Under the pieces are notes generated by a model. It did not search any database. It was not told where the DNA came from and worked only from the letters and a program-made list of their open reading frames with translations. 11,385 nt of DNA from Ramicandelaber brevisporus. Lineage: Eukaryota; Kickxellomycota; Ramicandelaberales; Ramicandelaberaceae. Below are positions 1 through 7,105 of this stretch, one piece after another; within the stretch, counting starts at the first letter, position 1; each line of letters begins with the position of its first letter. Made by a program: the position numbers and the translations under genes. The stretch is from the NCBI GenBank assembly GCA_025201865.1, contig MU602958.1, positions 11,192 through 22,576 of the forward strand, in the 5' to 3' direction.

Positions 1-1
1 C

Positions 2-529
2 TTTGAATTGGCACCACGATCGAGCGTGCTTCCAACTTGGGATGGTCGAGGTATCCCAGGCAGCGCCGAGGCTAGTTCAGAGTGGCTGGCAGCAAAGAAG
101 CGTGAGCGCAAATGGGAACAGGAAGGTAAGGCCAATGGCACTTCAGGTGCTCTCAAGCAAGCTGCCATCGCTGATACCGATAGCAACGATAAAGCATACA
201 TGTTGGATGCTACGCATGCTGAAGGCTGTGTGAGAGCACTGCCTGATCGAGATGCAATGAATGGTTTCTTTGTGGCATGCTTTGTGAAGCAAGGTCAGTC
301 GGATACTGTTGCCGTCGATAAAGAAGTTGAAGATGCAGCTCTATTGAAGAGACGTGAACGCAATAAGCGCAAGAAACAGCAGAAGAGACAGCGACGAAAG
401 GCTCAGCAGAGCGAGGCTGCCACTGAAAATATCGAAGAGGAGGACAATGACGATGATGATGACGACAATGACGATGATAATAGCGACGATGAAATTGATA
501 GAAGGGCAATTAAAGTACTAAAACGATAG
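2..529 (+). CDS. NSUN5/RCM1-like rRNA (cytosine-5) methyltransferase, C-terminal part
   Basis: This is the 3' end of a gene that starts before the window. The frame is open from base 2 and ends at TAG 527-529, about 175 residues. Family enzymes methylate a cytosine in the large-subunit rRNA in the nucleolus, using SAM. Near the window start it reads FELAPRSSVLPTWDGRG, and around 227-285 it reads GCVRALPDRDAMNGFFVACF. The second resembles the last conserved segment of RCM1/NSUN5 proteins, where a Gly-Phe-Phe-Val-Ala strand closes the methyltransferase fold. The catalytic cysteines and the SAM-binding motifs would lie upstream and are not visible. The tail is a Lys/Arg-rich block (about 340-410), likely a nucleolar targeting signal, followed by an Asp/Asn/Glu-rich block. 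The family call rests on motif memory without an alignment; another NOL1/NOP2/Sun member is possible. The gene converges on the minus-strand gene beginning at 560. Confidence 0.65.
   Translation, partial: FELAPRSSVLPTWDGRGIPGSAEASSEWLAAKKRERKWEQEGKANGTSGALKQAAIADTDSNDKAYMLDATHAEGCVRALPDRDAMNGFFVACFVKQGQSDTVAVDKEVEDAALLKRRERNKRKKQQKRQRRKAQQSEAATENIEEEDNDDDDDDNDDDNSDDEIDRRAIKVLKR
441..492 (+). repeat. GAY/AAT trinucleotide tract (Asp/Asn-rich tail)
   Basis: This is an imperfect GAT/GAC/AAT triplet run coding an acidic Asp-rich stretch in the tail of the methyltransferase. It follows a basic block, a common arrangement in nucleolar proteins. Such a tract may vary in length between strains. Confidence 0.6.
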
Positions 530-535
530 AAGTGT

Positions 536-541
536 AATAAA
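536..541 (+). terminator. AATAAA polyadenylation signal of the upstream gene
   Basis: A perfect AATAAA lies 6 nt after the TAG stop at 527-529. Cleavage 10-30 nt downstream would put the 3' end at about 550-570, inside the 3' end of the convergent minus-strand gene. The two transcripts are therefore expected to overlap at their tails. Confidence 0.55.
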
Positions 542-559
542 AGATAAAACAGCAATAGT

Positions 560-2332
560 TTAAATACATAATTGATTTATAATTGATTGGCTAGTGTTAG
601 AGTGGCGCAGAGCAATGTTAAGTGTAGTAGGTGTATCATCATCAGCAGCAGCATCATTATCAGCAGCATCATTATTTTGTGTTGGACATTTGATTGCATT
701 TATTTTCTGTAATTCAGCTGCGCATGACTTGATCTCATCGTCGCTCATGCCAGATGACAGCCGAGTGACTAAATCCTCGCATGCAGCACGAATATCGTCC
801 CATGAAGGAAGAATGTCGGTGGCTGGCGTGCTGGTCAGTGAACCTCCGAATGGATTGTTGATGCCGATGCTGCTACTGCTGTCTACTTGATATGCCACGA
901 CATCACTGGGTTCGAGCGATGGTGAGCCAATTTCTTGCGTGTCTGTTGAGTTCACAGTTGCAGTGGAATGGCTCCTTGAGGTTAGCTTCTGTGTTTGGGC
1001 AGCTTCATTGGGTTTGTGGCAGTGCAATGTGAGTCCGTGAACCGCAGCTAGTACAAGTTTGGGCACTATCTCGGTGTCCAAATCAGAAATGTGGTCCAGG
1101 CATGTGTTCAGGATACGACACAGCCGTGCCGCAGCCTCTGCGTCGGATGGAGGCGGTGGAAGTGCAAACGATGTGGAAGACTGACTGGATGAACGACATG
1201 GCGCCGAGCCGAGACGAACAATAACTTGTCCAAATGTGGTCGATATTGCAGGCAGTAACTGAGTGAGCTCCGAACCAAATTTGATCATCTCCGTCCGCGT
1301 AATGAATATGGTGTTGTCGATCATCCGAATGGAGCCGGAGGAGAGTTTATCCATCTGACCAAGTTGAGTGCGCAGGATGTCTTTTCGTGTATGTAGCGAG
1401 AGCATGTTCAGGATAGTTTCAGGTTTGGCGGCAGTGACGGCGCAGATCACAAAGCGATTCAAAGTCTCATCAATGGCAGTTATACACAAGGGTGACTTGC
1501 TGGACAGTGTGATCAATGAGCGCAGGACGCGTTCAATTACGGGAATACCTGGCCGAGTGACTAGCCGCTCGCCATCAAGAAGAAGTGACATTGTCGAGGG
1601 ATTGCTTACAGCGCGAGTCCATATCCGAGCCGACGGCTCAGCGAGGGGATCAAATGCACTACGGCCACTAGCAGAGTCAACGGTAGAAAGCAGTTCAACT
1701 AGTGTGCGCAACGAGGGTAGCGAGGTGCAGAGTTGGCGAAGAAACTCGCTGCCAGATGCCATTTGATTGAAAAGCCGAGTCAGATTCTGAACCACATTCT
1801 GTACCATGTCGGCCGATGGTGTTGGTCCTTCAGTAACAAGCACAACCTCATCGACTATGCGACGAACATCTGTAGTGGCAGAGGCCTCAACTGGTGCATC
1901 GAAGCACTGGTCTTGATACTCGAACTCGTCCAAATCCGGCGACGTGGTCCGCACTGGAGCACGCTCTTGCAGCACAGGTGGAGCGAACAAGGCATCACCA
2001 TGAAGCTGAGATAGTCCCGTGAACAGAGGCACATCGGCTGGATACGACAGGATATCCTGAGTCTGAAGGAAGGACAGCTGTGCGTTTGGCGGTATTGTGG
2101 CGAGCGAGGACTCCTCCGTGTATTGCTCAGAGTATCCCAGCTGGAGAGGCAGATGTCCTTGCTCTTTGTGGCCGCCGTCATCTTCTTCCTGGTCCGAGAG
2201 CGCATAGTTGGCACGCTTGGCGCGGGAAGCTGTCAGATTCAACGACGCTAACCGCTTCATCGAGGGTAACAGTGGCCGCTTTGTGTTTTGATCAACAGGC
2301 GAGTGGTTGATATCAACAAACAACAGGGTAAA
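560..2332 (-). CDS. Hypothetical protein, helical, function not recognised (main exon)
   Basis: The frame is open on the minus strand from 2332 down to TAA at 562-560, about 590 residues. I do not recognise a family. The first ATG inside this frame is at 2260-2258, in a poor context (T at -3). Upstream lies a good pyrimidine-tract acceptor ending at 2333, so the start is probably in an upstream exon. Visible features in order are: a basic N-terminal patch (KRLASLNLTASRAKRAN) next to an acidic patch, resembling a nuclear localisation signal; an acidic, aromatic low-complexity section; a long predominantly helical middle (about 1800-1210) rich in Leu, Ile, Thr and Ser, which could be an armadillo-like or other helical repeat; a Ser/Thr/Pro linker; a short helical segment around 810-690; and an Asp/Ala/Asn-rich tail. 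No signal peptide, transmembrane segment or catalytic motif is evident. The gene is divergent from the OGT gene and convergent with the methyltransferase. Confidence 0.7.
   Translation of the reverse strand, partial: FTLLFVDINHSPVDQNTKRPLLPSMKRLASLNLTASRAKRANYALSDQEEDDGGHKEQGHLPLQLGYSEQYTEESSLATIPPNAQLSFLQTQDILSYPADVPLFTGLSQLHGDALFAPPVLQERAPVRTTSPDLDEFEYQDQCFDAPVEASATTDVRRIVDEVVLVTEGPTPSADMVQNVVQNLTRLFNQMASGSEFLRQLCTSLPSLRTLVELLSTVDSASGRSAFDPLAEPSARIWTRAVSNPSTMSLLLDGERLVTRPGIPVIERVLRSLITLSSKSPLCITAIDETLNRFVICAVTAAKPETILNMLSLHTRKDILRTQLGQMDKLSSGSIRMIDNTIFITRTEMIKFGSELTQLLPAISTTFGQVIVRLGSAPCRSSSQSSTSFALPPPPSDAEAAARLCRILNTCLDHISDLDTEIVPKLVLAAVHGLTLHCHKPNEAAQTQKLTSRSHSTATVNSTDTQEIGSPSLEPSDVVAYQVDSSSSIGINNPFGGSLTSTPATDILPSWDDIRAACEDLVTRLSSGMSDDEIKSCAAELQKINAIKCPTQNNDAADNDAAADDDTPTTLNIALRHSNTSQSIINQLCI
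636..677. repeat. ATC/GCA-type imperfect trinucleotide repeat
   Basis: On the plus strand this reads as interspersed ATC and AGC/GCA triplets. On the minus strand it codes the Asp/Ala/Asn-rich low-complexity tail of the unknown gene. It is likely prone to length change in whole codons. Confidence 0.6.
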
Positions 2333-2376
2333 CTAAAAAAGAAAGAAAGAAATGCACAACAACAAATGCATCTCAC
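2333..2376 (-). other. Putative 44-nt intron of the minus-strand gene
   Basis: Read on the minus strand, the donor is CGG|GTGAGA (GT at 2376-2375). The acceptor is a long run of C and T ending in TTTTTTAG (AG at 2334-2333). Upstream of the donor, a frame open from about 2496 reaches 2377 with in-frame ATGs at 2415, 2403, 2394 and 2385. Removing 44 nt joins it in phase 0 to the main exon, so the protein would continue ...SMRGMCR-FTLLFVD.... The splice sites are good, but 44 nt is near the lower limit for a fungal intron and I see no clear CTRAY branch point. If the intron is not real, translation would start at the ATG at 2260. Confidence 0.4.
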
Positions 2377-2564
2377 CCGACACATTCCACGCATGGATAT
2401 CATCCATAAATCCATTCCCCCGCTGGCCTTAAAGTCAAGAAGGATATCAAAGATATAATTGTAATCAGGCTGGTCGATTGGGATAGTTGCAAATACCTGA
2501 AGCTATGACATAGGAATGATGCCAGACGTGCGTCGAATAAAAGCTGATTCGTCCGGGCGAATCC

Positions 2565-2572
2565 TGACGTCA
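2565..2572. promoter_or_regulatory. CRE palindrome TGACGTCA (ATF/CREB-type bZIP site)
   Basis: This is a perfect 8-bp palindrome. ATF/CREB bZIP factors are known to bind this octamer in fungi. It sits about 240 nt before the OGT ATG and 150-170 nt before the likely start of the minus-strand gene, so one site could serve both. Occurrence by chance cannot be excluded from one copy. Confidence 0.4.
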
Positions 2573-2767
2573 CAATTTCGCGTATAATTGGATGGGGGAG
2601 AGGGGAGGTATCGCTCTGACGTTTCTCAAAAGCTATGGCTCTTGCTTTGGCTCTTGCGATCTGCATATGCCCACTCACCTGCGCCTGCGCATACTCTTAC
2701 ACTTACACTTACGCCTGCAACTGCACCTGCACTTTCTTTGCCCTTCTTTCACTGTCAGCGCCGTCCA

Positions 2768-2783
2768 TACACACACACACACA
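2768..2783. repeat. CA dinucleotide microsatellite in the OGT 5' UTR
   Basis: A pure alternating AC run lies about 27 nt before the ATG at 2810, inside the presumed 5' leader of the OGT transcript. Confidence 0.7.
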
Positions 2784-2809
2784 TCTAACCCAAATCGCAC
2801 AAGAACACG

Positions 2810-5800
2810 ATGCCTGGCACCAGCAATAATAGCAGCAAAGATACAGCAGAGCTCCGACACCAACACCAGCACCAACACCACGATCAACAAGAAACTACAA
2901 CAACAGAAACAGCAACGATGAGCACAGACCACGAGGAGCTGCGGTGGAGCTCTGCTGAAGACACTGACGGCGATGAGGAAGAGGAGAACGAGGCAGTGCG
3001 ATGGCACAGACCAAACACAACGTCAGTTACTCTTCCACTCGCAATGAGAACAGCAATTGCCAACCACAACTTGATGAGGCTTGGCTCGGCAACCAGCGAT
3101 ACAGCCACCAGCCCACGCATGTATTCAGCATATTCAACAACCTCGGCAACGCCAACAGCAACAGCCGAAACAACAGTAATGACGACGAGCGTCACTAGTG
3201 TCACGAGTGTCACGAATGTCACGAATGCGAGTGCGAGTGCCATTCAGTCTCCAGTGGCAGTGGTGACTCAGTCAGTTGAGCGTGCCATTTTGCCATTAGA
3301 GCCTGTGGTGACTTCAGCACCAACTAAAGCTCCAGAGATGATTGAGATTGTTCGAGAACAGCAACAACAACAACAGCAACAACAGCAACAGCAACAGCAG
3401 CATTCATCCACTTCAGTGGCAAGTTCTGTAGTTGTGACACCTATTGAGAGACGAAAGAGCTTTTTGAGTTCAATTATAGAGCGGGTGGATGAGCGCTCAT
3501 CATGGCGGGCTTCTGTAGATAGAGGCTCTGATGGAAGAGAGAGTGGAATGCCAAGCTATGCGAATGTTGATGTTGACGACGACGAGGATGATGATATTGA
3601 CGACCGTGATAACGGTGATGTTGACAACACTGAGACTAATGAAGAGTCTGATGAGACAGAATCGGATGAAGGGGATGATGACGATGAGAGCAGTGAATAC
3701 GATAATGCAATCGATATCGGTGAAAATGAAGATGAAGATGAGAATGGCAGTGGAAGTGGAAGTGAGTATACAGCGGTAGCTACAGTTGACACAAGCAAGG
3801 ACGATGAACCTGTGAACTTACCTCCCAAAAGAATTCGATCAAAACCGAAGCAGAATAGAAGACCAGAAACCATTGATTCCATAGAGTCCATTGGCAGATT
3901 TAGAACAACAACAGCAAATGCACCGCAGATTCACGTTGATTCGACCGAGTTTTTGGCAAATATTGGAGCACTTTTACCAGATTCAGATCGAGCCGAGATT
4001 ATGCACGCAATCCACGCTTCACCTCGCAGCATCGAGTCTTGGTCTGATACAGGCAGTGCATTTAATCAGCGCGTCAACAACAGAACTGATACCAGTGGCA
4101 GTCCAATGGAGATTGTATCAACAGATGGCCAGCCTAACTCTTCAACTCCAAATGCAGCCCGGTCAGATGAAGGCATCATAAATAGCAACAGCAATAACAG
4201 CATCAGAGCAACTGGGATGCAAATCACACTGCCGCCTCCTCCAACTTTTGCCATGGCCCAATCATCTAGCATTCATCATCACCAGCAACAGCCACAGCCA
4301 CAGCAACAAGTACTACAACAACCACTGGCACAACAGCAGCAACAGCAACATGTAGGACAATCATTTGTGTCTGGATATAATCAGCATGGATTGATGCTTC
4401 CACCTCCTTCTCCTGCCATCTTGTCATATTACCAAGTGGATAATGCGAGTCTATGGGGAATGATTAAGCCATCCTACTTGCCACACGCACTCCATCAGGT
4501 ATACGGTGCACCTCCAATAATGCAGCAGCCTCATCAACAGCAACCGCAGCAGCAACAACCGCAGCAGCAGCAGTTGCCCAGTGCAACCATTATGACGGCG
4601 TATGGAGCTCCAGGACAAGCAATATTGATGGGTCAACCGAGCTTATCATATCCTCAGTCAATTCAACAGCATCAACAACAGCCACAGCAACAGCACCAAC
4701 AACATTATTTTGCACCGAGACCAAATGTATCTGGCAACAGTATGGCCTATGGAGTGCATCCTCTTCACCAGACACTCCCTCAGCAGCACCAACAGTATGT
4801 GATTGGACAGCATGGCATTATTCCTCAGCCTCCGCATATCCCAATGCTCCCGCCGCCTCACGTCATGCCACATGTTCCGGGCACTACAATGAGCACGGTT
4901 GAGGCCTCCACTCCAGCAGGCAGAGATGCATTGTTACAGCATGCACATGCAATGTACATTTCGAGTCCGACCCATCCTGATTTGATTCCAATGCTGCGAA
5001 CTCTTCTTGGCTTACATCAGGCGTCGCATTTGCCCACTGCGCTGCTTCTTGCATGTGTTCATTTCTCTCGCGGTGATTTACATCTATCACTTACCTATAA
5101 CTTGCATATATTATCACTTGATCCAGATTATGTCGAGAGCATGAGTAATATTGGAACAACATTGCGCAAAATGGGTTATCTGAGAGAAGCCGAGCGCTGG
5201 TGGTGGAGAGCGGTTAGACTGAGACCTGGCTATTGGGACGCTGTTGAGAATCTACTCAGTTTACTATGTCATCCGCCTAGCATCTCTACATCAATGAGCA
5301 CCACTACAAGCGTCTCTCAAGTGCTCTCCGCTGCTGCGGCTGCGGCTGAAGCGCTCTCTCGAAATGTGCAGAATCTCACAGTGGATGTCTCATCTGGCAT
5401 TGGATTACATGGAGGAGCATTGATTGTGCCTGATCCGCCATCGCCAAAGTCATCGTTAATGCTGGCTAGTATGGATCAGCGTGTAAGAGATGCTGCAATT
5501 GCAGGCGCTTCATTGGTCTCGCAGCCTACTGGAGGAGTCTCCTCACCTGCGTTATTCTCTCCCGATGTTCCATCGTCCGCAATCGGCCCAGCTAGTGCTG
5601 CTGTGCCACAGCCTGTATCAGATTCAGCCAATAAACAACAACAGCAGCAACAGCAACAGCAACATGCACCTCGGCCTAAATTCAGCAAGGCGCTCCAAGT
5701 GTGTGAATATGTTGAATCTAGTTTACGTGCAGCTGCTCTTAGTAGACAGCCCAACCAACAGTTGCAATCTAATATACCTGAAGTCCATCAGCTGGGAGTT

Positions 5801-7105
5801 TCTCACTCGCAATTGCCTCGGCTTCAGAATTTGTTTTATCAAAAAGGCACAATATTAAATGCACTGGGCCAGCAACAAAAGGCAGCACGTGAATATGAGA
5901 AGGCGGTAGAGACAATGCTGGATGGAAGAACGCTGCTTGGAACATTGAGAGCTGCGGCTGACTTTGGAAAGCAAAATGGAGCGTTTACTTTTCAGCGTAG
6001 CCAAGAGTCGGAGGCTAATTTGCCAGTTGAAGGCTATGTCAATGGAATTCCAATCAGTCTCCCTCTTGTACTATTTATGCCTGAACATGTAACTAAGCTG
6101 ATTCGCGGATTGTTCCCTGAAGGTGGGGGTGTGCTGCCTGGTATGGTAGGCTTATCCCCCGCATCATCATCATCCAGTCAAGGTAACAATCAACAGCAAC
6201 AGCAGCAACAGCAACAGCCGGCCAACAACAACAACAATAATGCACCTGGACCAGCACCAGGATCACCACTCCAGTCGTGCATGCATTTGACATCAACAAT
6301 ATTATTGACATTGAGTAAATTATACACAGACCATGGATTGGTTCAAAATACTCAAGCAGTGACATTTTTGCTATATTACTTGTGCTTGGCTATTGTTCCA
6401 TCGCCATCAACGTGCAATAATCTTGGAATAATGCTGTGTGGAATCGCTACGCCAATGACTCAAACACAAATTCCGAGTATAGTTCAGCAGGTTCATGATA
6501 CTGGATTAATGCAGCAATATGAAAGAGAGATTGCACTGCGGAAGCAACAGCACGCGGCATTAGCTGCTGCCGCTGCCGCTGCCCAGCTACCACCACCTCC
6601 TCCTCCGATTGTGCCTCCACTGCCTGCACCAATATTGCAAAATCCAACAGTTAGTGCATCGGTTGGAGCAGCTCTTGCAATGAGATTCTATTATTATGGA
6701 TTGACATTGAACAACAAACATCCTCACTTGTATACAAACCTGGGATCACTACTAAAGGACTTGGGATTTATCGACGAAGCCATCAGAATGTACAAGCAAG
6801 CCATTGACTCAGATCCTAACTTTGATGTTGCTTTGGCTAATTTGGGAAATGCACTAAAGGACCAGGGCAAAGTATCTGAGAGTGTTGAGTGGTATTTAAG
6901 AGCCACCAAGGCCAATCCGAATTTTGTCGAAGCTATCTGTGGTTTGGCTAATACATTGGCTACTATCTGTGAATGGAGAGGCAGAAACTCAGCTACAGTC
7001 AATGATATCACTAGAGCTGGGCAGCAGGCTATTCACAAGAACCATCAAATTATGCTAAAAAGACAGCAGCAGCACCAATTGTTACAAGCTGCCGCCGCAC
7101 AATAA
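2810..7105 (+). CDS. O-GlcNAc transferase, N-terminal TPR half (reading frame broken at 3' end)
   Basis: This 1431-codon frame starts at an ATG with A at -3 and ends at TAA 7103-7105, inside the first copy of a tandem duplication. Residues 1-700 look disordered: Ser/Thr-rich, a Q14 tract (184-197), a strongly acidic stretch (about 250-320), then Q/P/H-rich blocks. TPR-like helices appear at about 755-825 (with LDPDYVESMSNIGTTLRKMG), 1004-1037 and around 1203. Two classical TPRs follow at 1307-1372 (NLGSLLKDLGFIDEAIRMYK and NLGNALKDQGKVSESVEWY), then GLANTLATICEW. That end matches the last TPRs of OGT, where a Cys-(D/E)-Trp motif leads into the GT41 catalytic domain. TPRs in this family bind protein substrates; the enzyme adds GlcNAc to Ser/Thr of cytosolic and nuclear proteins. 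The catalytic domain is not in this frame but in the next one (7189-10944). Alone, this product could not be an active transferase. Fungal homologues (SEC/SPINDLY-like) carry both parts in one chain. Confidence 0.85.
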   Translation: MPGTSNNSSKDTAELRHQHQHQHHDQQETTTTETATMSTDHEELRWSSAEDTDGDEEEENEAVRWHRPNTTSVTLPLAMRTAIANHNLMRLGSATSDTATSPRMYSAYSTTSATPTATAETTVMTTSVTSVTSVTNVTNASASAIQSPVAVVTQSVERAILPLEPVVTSAPTKAPEMIEIVREQQQQQQQQQQQQQQHSSTSVASSVVVTPIERRKSFLSSIIERVDERSSWRASVDRGSDGRESGMPSYANVDVDDDEDDDIDDRDNGDVDNTETNEESDETESDEGDDDDESSEYDNAIDIGENEDEDENGSGSGSEYTAVATVDTSKDDEPVNLPPKRIRSKPKQNRRPETIDSIESIGRFRTTTANAPQIHVDSTEFLANIGALLPDSDRAEIMHAIHASPRSIESWSDTGSAFNQRVNNRTDTSGSPMEIVSTDGQPNSSTPNAARSDEGIINSNSNNSIRATGMQITLPPPPTFAMAQSSSIHHHQQQPQPQQQVLQQPLAQQQQQQHVGQSFVSGYNQHGLMLPPPSPAILSYYQVDNASLWGMIKPSYLPHALHQVYGAPPIMQQPHQQQPQQQQPQQQQLPSATIMTAYGAPGQAILMGQPSLSYPQSIQQHQQQPQQQHQQHYFAPRPNVSGNSMAYGVHPLHQTLPQQHQQYVIGQHGIIPQPPHIPMLPPPHVMPHVPGTTMSTVEASTPAGRDALLQHAHAMYISSPTHPDLIPMLRTLLGLHQASHLPTALLLACVHFSRGDLHLSLTYNLHILSLDPDYVESMSNIGTTLRKMGYLREAERWWWRAVRLRPGYWDAVENLLSLLCHPPSISTSMSTTTSVSQVLSAAAAAAEALSRNVQNLTVDVSSGIGLHGGALIVPDPPSPKSSLMLASMDQRVRDAAIAGASLVSQPTGGVSSPALFSPDVPSSAIGPASAAVPQPVSDSANKQQQQQQQQQHAPRPKFSKALQVCEYVESSLRAAALSRQPNQQLQSNIPEVHQLGVSHSQLPRLQNLFYQKGTILNALGQQQKAAREYEKAVETMLDGRTLLGTLRAAADFGKQNGAFTFQRSQESEANLPVEGYVNGIPISLPLVLFMPEHVTKLIRGLFPEGGGVLPGMVGLSPASSSSSQGNNQQQQQQQQQPANNNNNNAPGPAPGSPLQSCMHLTSTILLTLSKLYTDHGLVQNTQAVTFLLYYLCLAIVPSPSTCNNLGIMLCGIATPMTQTQIPSIVQQVHDTGLMQQYEREIALRKQQHAALAAAAAAAQLPPPPPPIVPPLPAPILQNPTVSASVGAALAMRFYYYGLTLNNKHPHLYTNLGSLLKDLGFIDEAIRMYKQAIDSDPNFDVALANLGNALKDQGKVSESVEWYLRATKANPNFVEAICGLANTLATICEWRGRNSATVNDITRAGQQAIHKNHQIMLKRQQQHQLLQAAAAQ
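3190..3241 (+). repeat. 9-nt tandem minisatellite coding Val-Thr-Ser/Asn units
   Basis: Roughly four imperfect 9-nt units (GTCAC(T/G)A(G/A)T type) code VTSVTSVTNVTN, followed by GCGAGT repeats coding Ala-Ser. It lies in the disordered N-terminal region of the TPR half. Confidence 0.6.
3359..3400 (+). repeat. CAG/CAA tract coding 14 Gln
   Basis: Fourteen consecutive CAG/CAA codons, mixed rather than pure, code polyglutamine residues 184-197 of the TPR half. The mix of codons should make it more stable than a pure CAG run. Confidence 0.85.
4274..4351 (+). repeat. CAG/CAA-rich His/Gln/Pro tract
   Basis: Low-complexity sequence codes a His run followed by Gln/Pro blocks, ending in six Gln and a His. 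It belongs to the Q/P/H-rich region upstream of the TPRs. Confidence 0.7.
4523..4573 (+). repeat. CAG/CAA tract coding Q-P-Q blocks
   Basis: Repeated CAG/CAA runs separated by CCG or CCT code QQQPQQQQPQQQQ-type sequence. A related Gln/His/Pro block follows at about 4663-4704. Confidence 0.7.
5636..5662 (+). repeat. CAG/CAA tract coding 9 Gln
   Basis: Nine consecutive Gln codons lie in the long linker between the first and second TPR-like segments of the TPR half. Confidence 0.8.
6191..6241 (+). repeat. Q9 then N6 coding repeats
   Basis: Nine CAG/CAA codons (6191-6217) are followed by Pro-Ala and six AAC/AAT codons (6224-6241). The tract interrupts the helical part of the TPR half between residues about 1128 and 1144. 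Confidence 0.8.

Larger units (their letters stand above)
2416..2809. promoter_or_regulatory. Divergent promoter region between the unknown gene and OGT
   Basis: About 390 nt separate the likely 5' end of the minus-strand gene from the OGT start codon. The region holds a perfect TGACGTCA at 2565-2572 and a TGACGT half site at 2617-2622. There is a 12-nt near-tandem repeat (GGCTCTTGCTTT, GGCTCTTGCGAT) at about 2637-2660, CTTACA and CTGCAC hexamer repeats at about 2695-2735, and a CA run just before the start codon. AT-rich stretches at 2534-2542 and 2582-2589 could serve as TATA-like elements, weakly. Minus-strand coding exons may extend into its left part (to about 2496). Confidence 0.5.

Noticed and set aside
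2675-3007. Minus-strand frame with valine- and cysteine-rich hydrophobic segments across the OGT start
   Set aside because: Its composition comes from reversed CAA/CAG and CA repeats. It overlaps the OGT ATG region and has no recognisable domain.
3556-3891. Minus-strand Ser-rich frame opposite the acidic block
   Set aside because: It is the reverse of GAT/GAC/GAA codons, which reads as Ser and Val codons. It is a shadow of the plus-strand acidic stretch.
5476-5754. Minus-strand open frame with a run of ten Cys opposite the OGT gene
   Set aside because: The Cys run is just the reverse complement of a CAG/CAA repeat. The frame lies wholly within a well-supported coding region and shows no family likeness.
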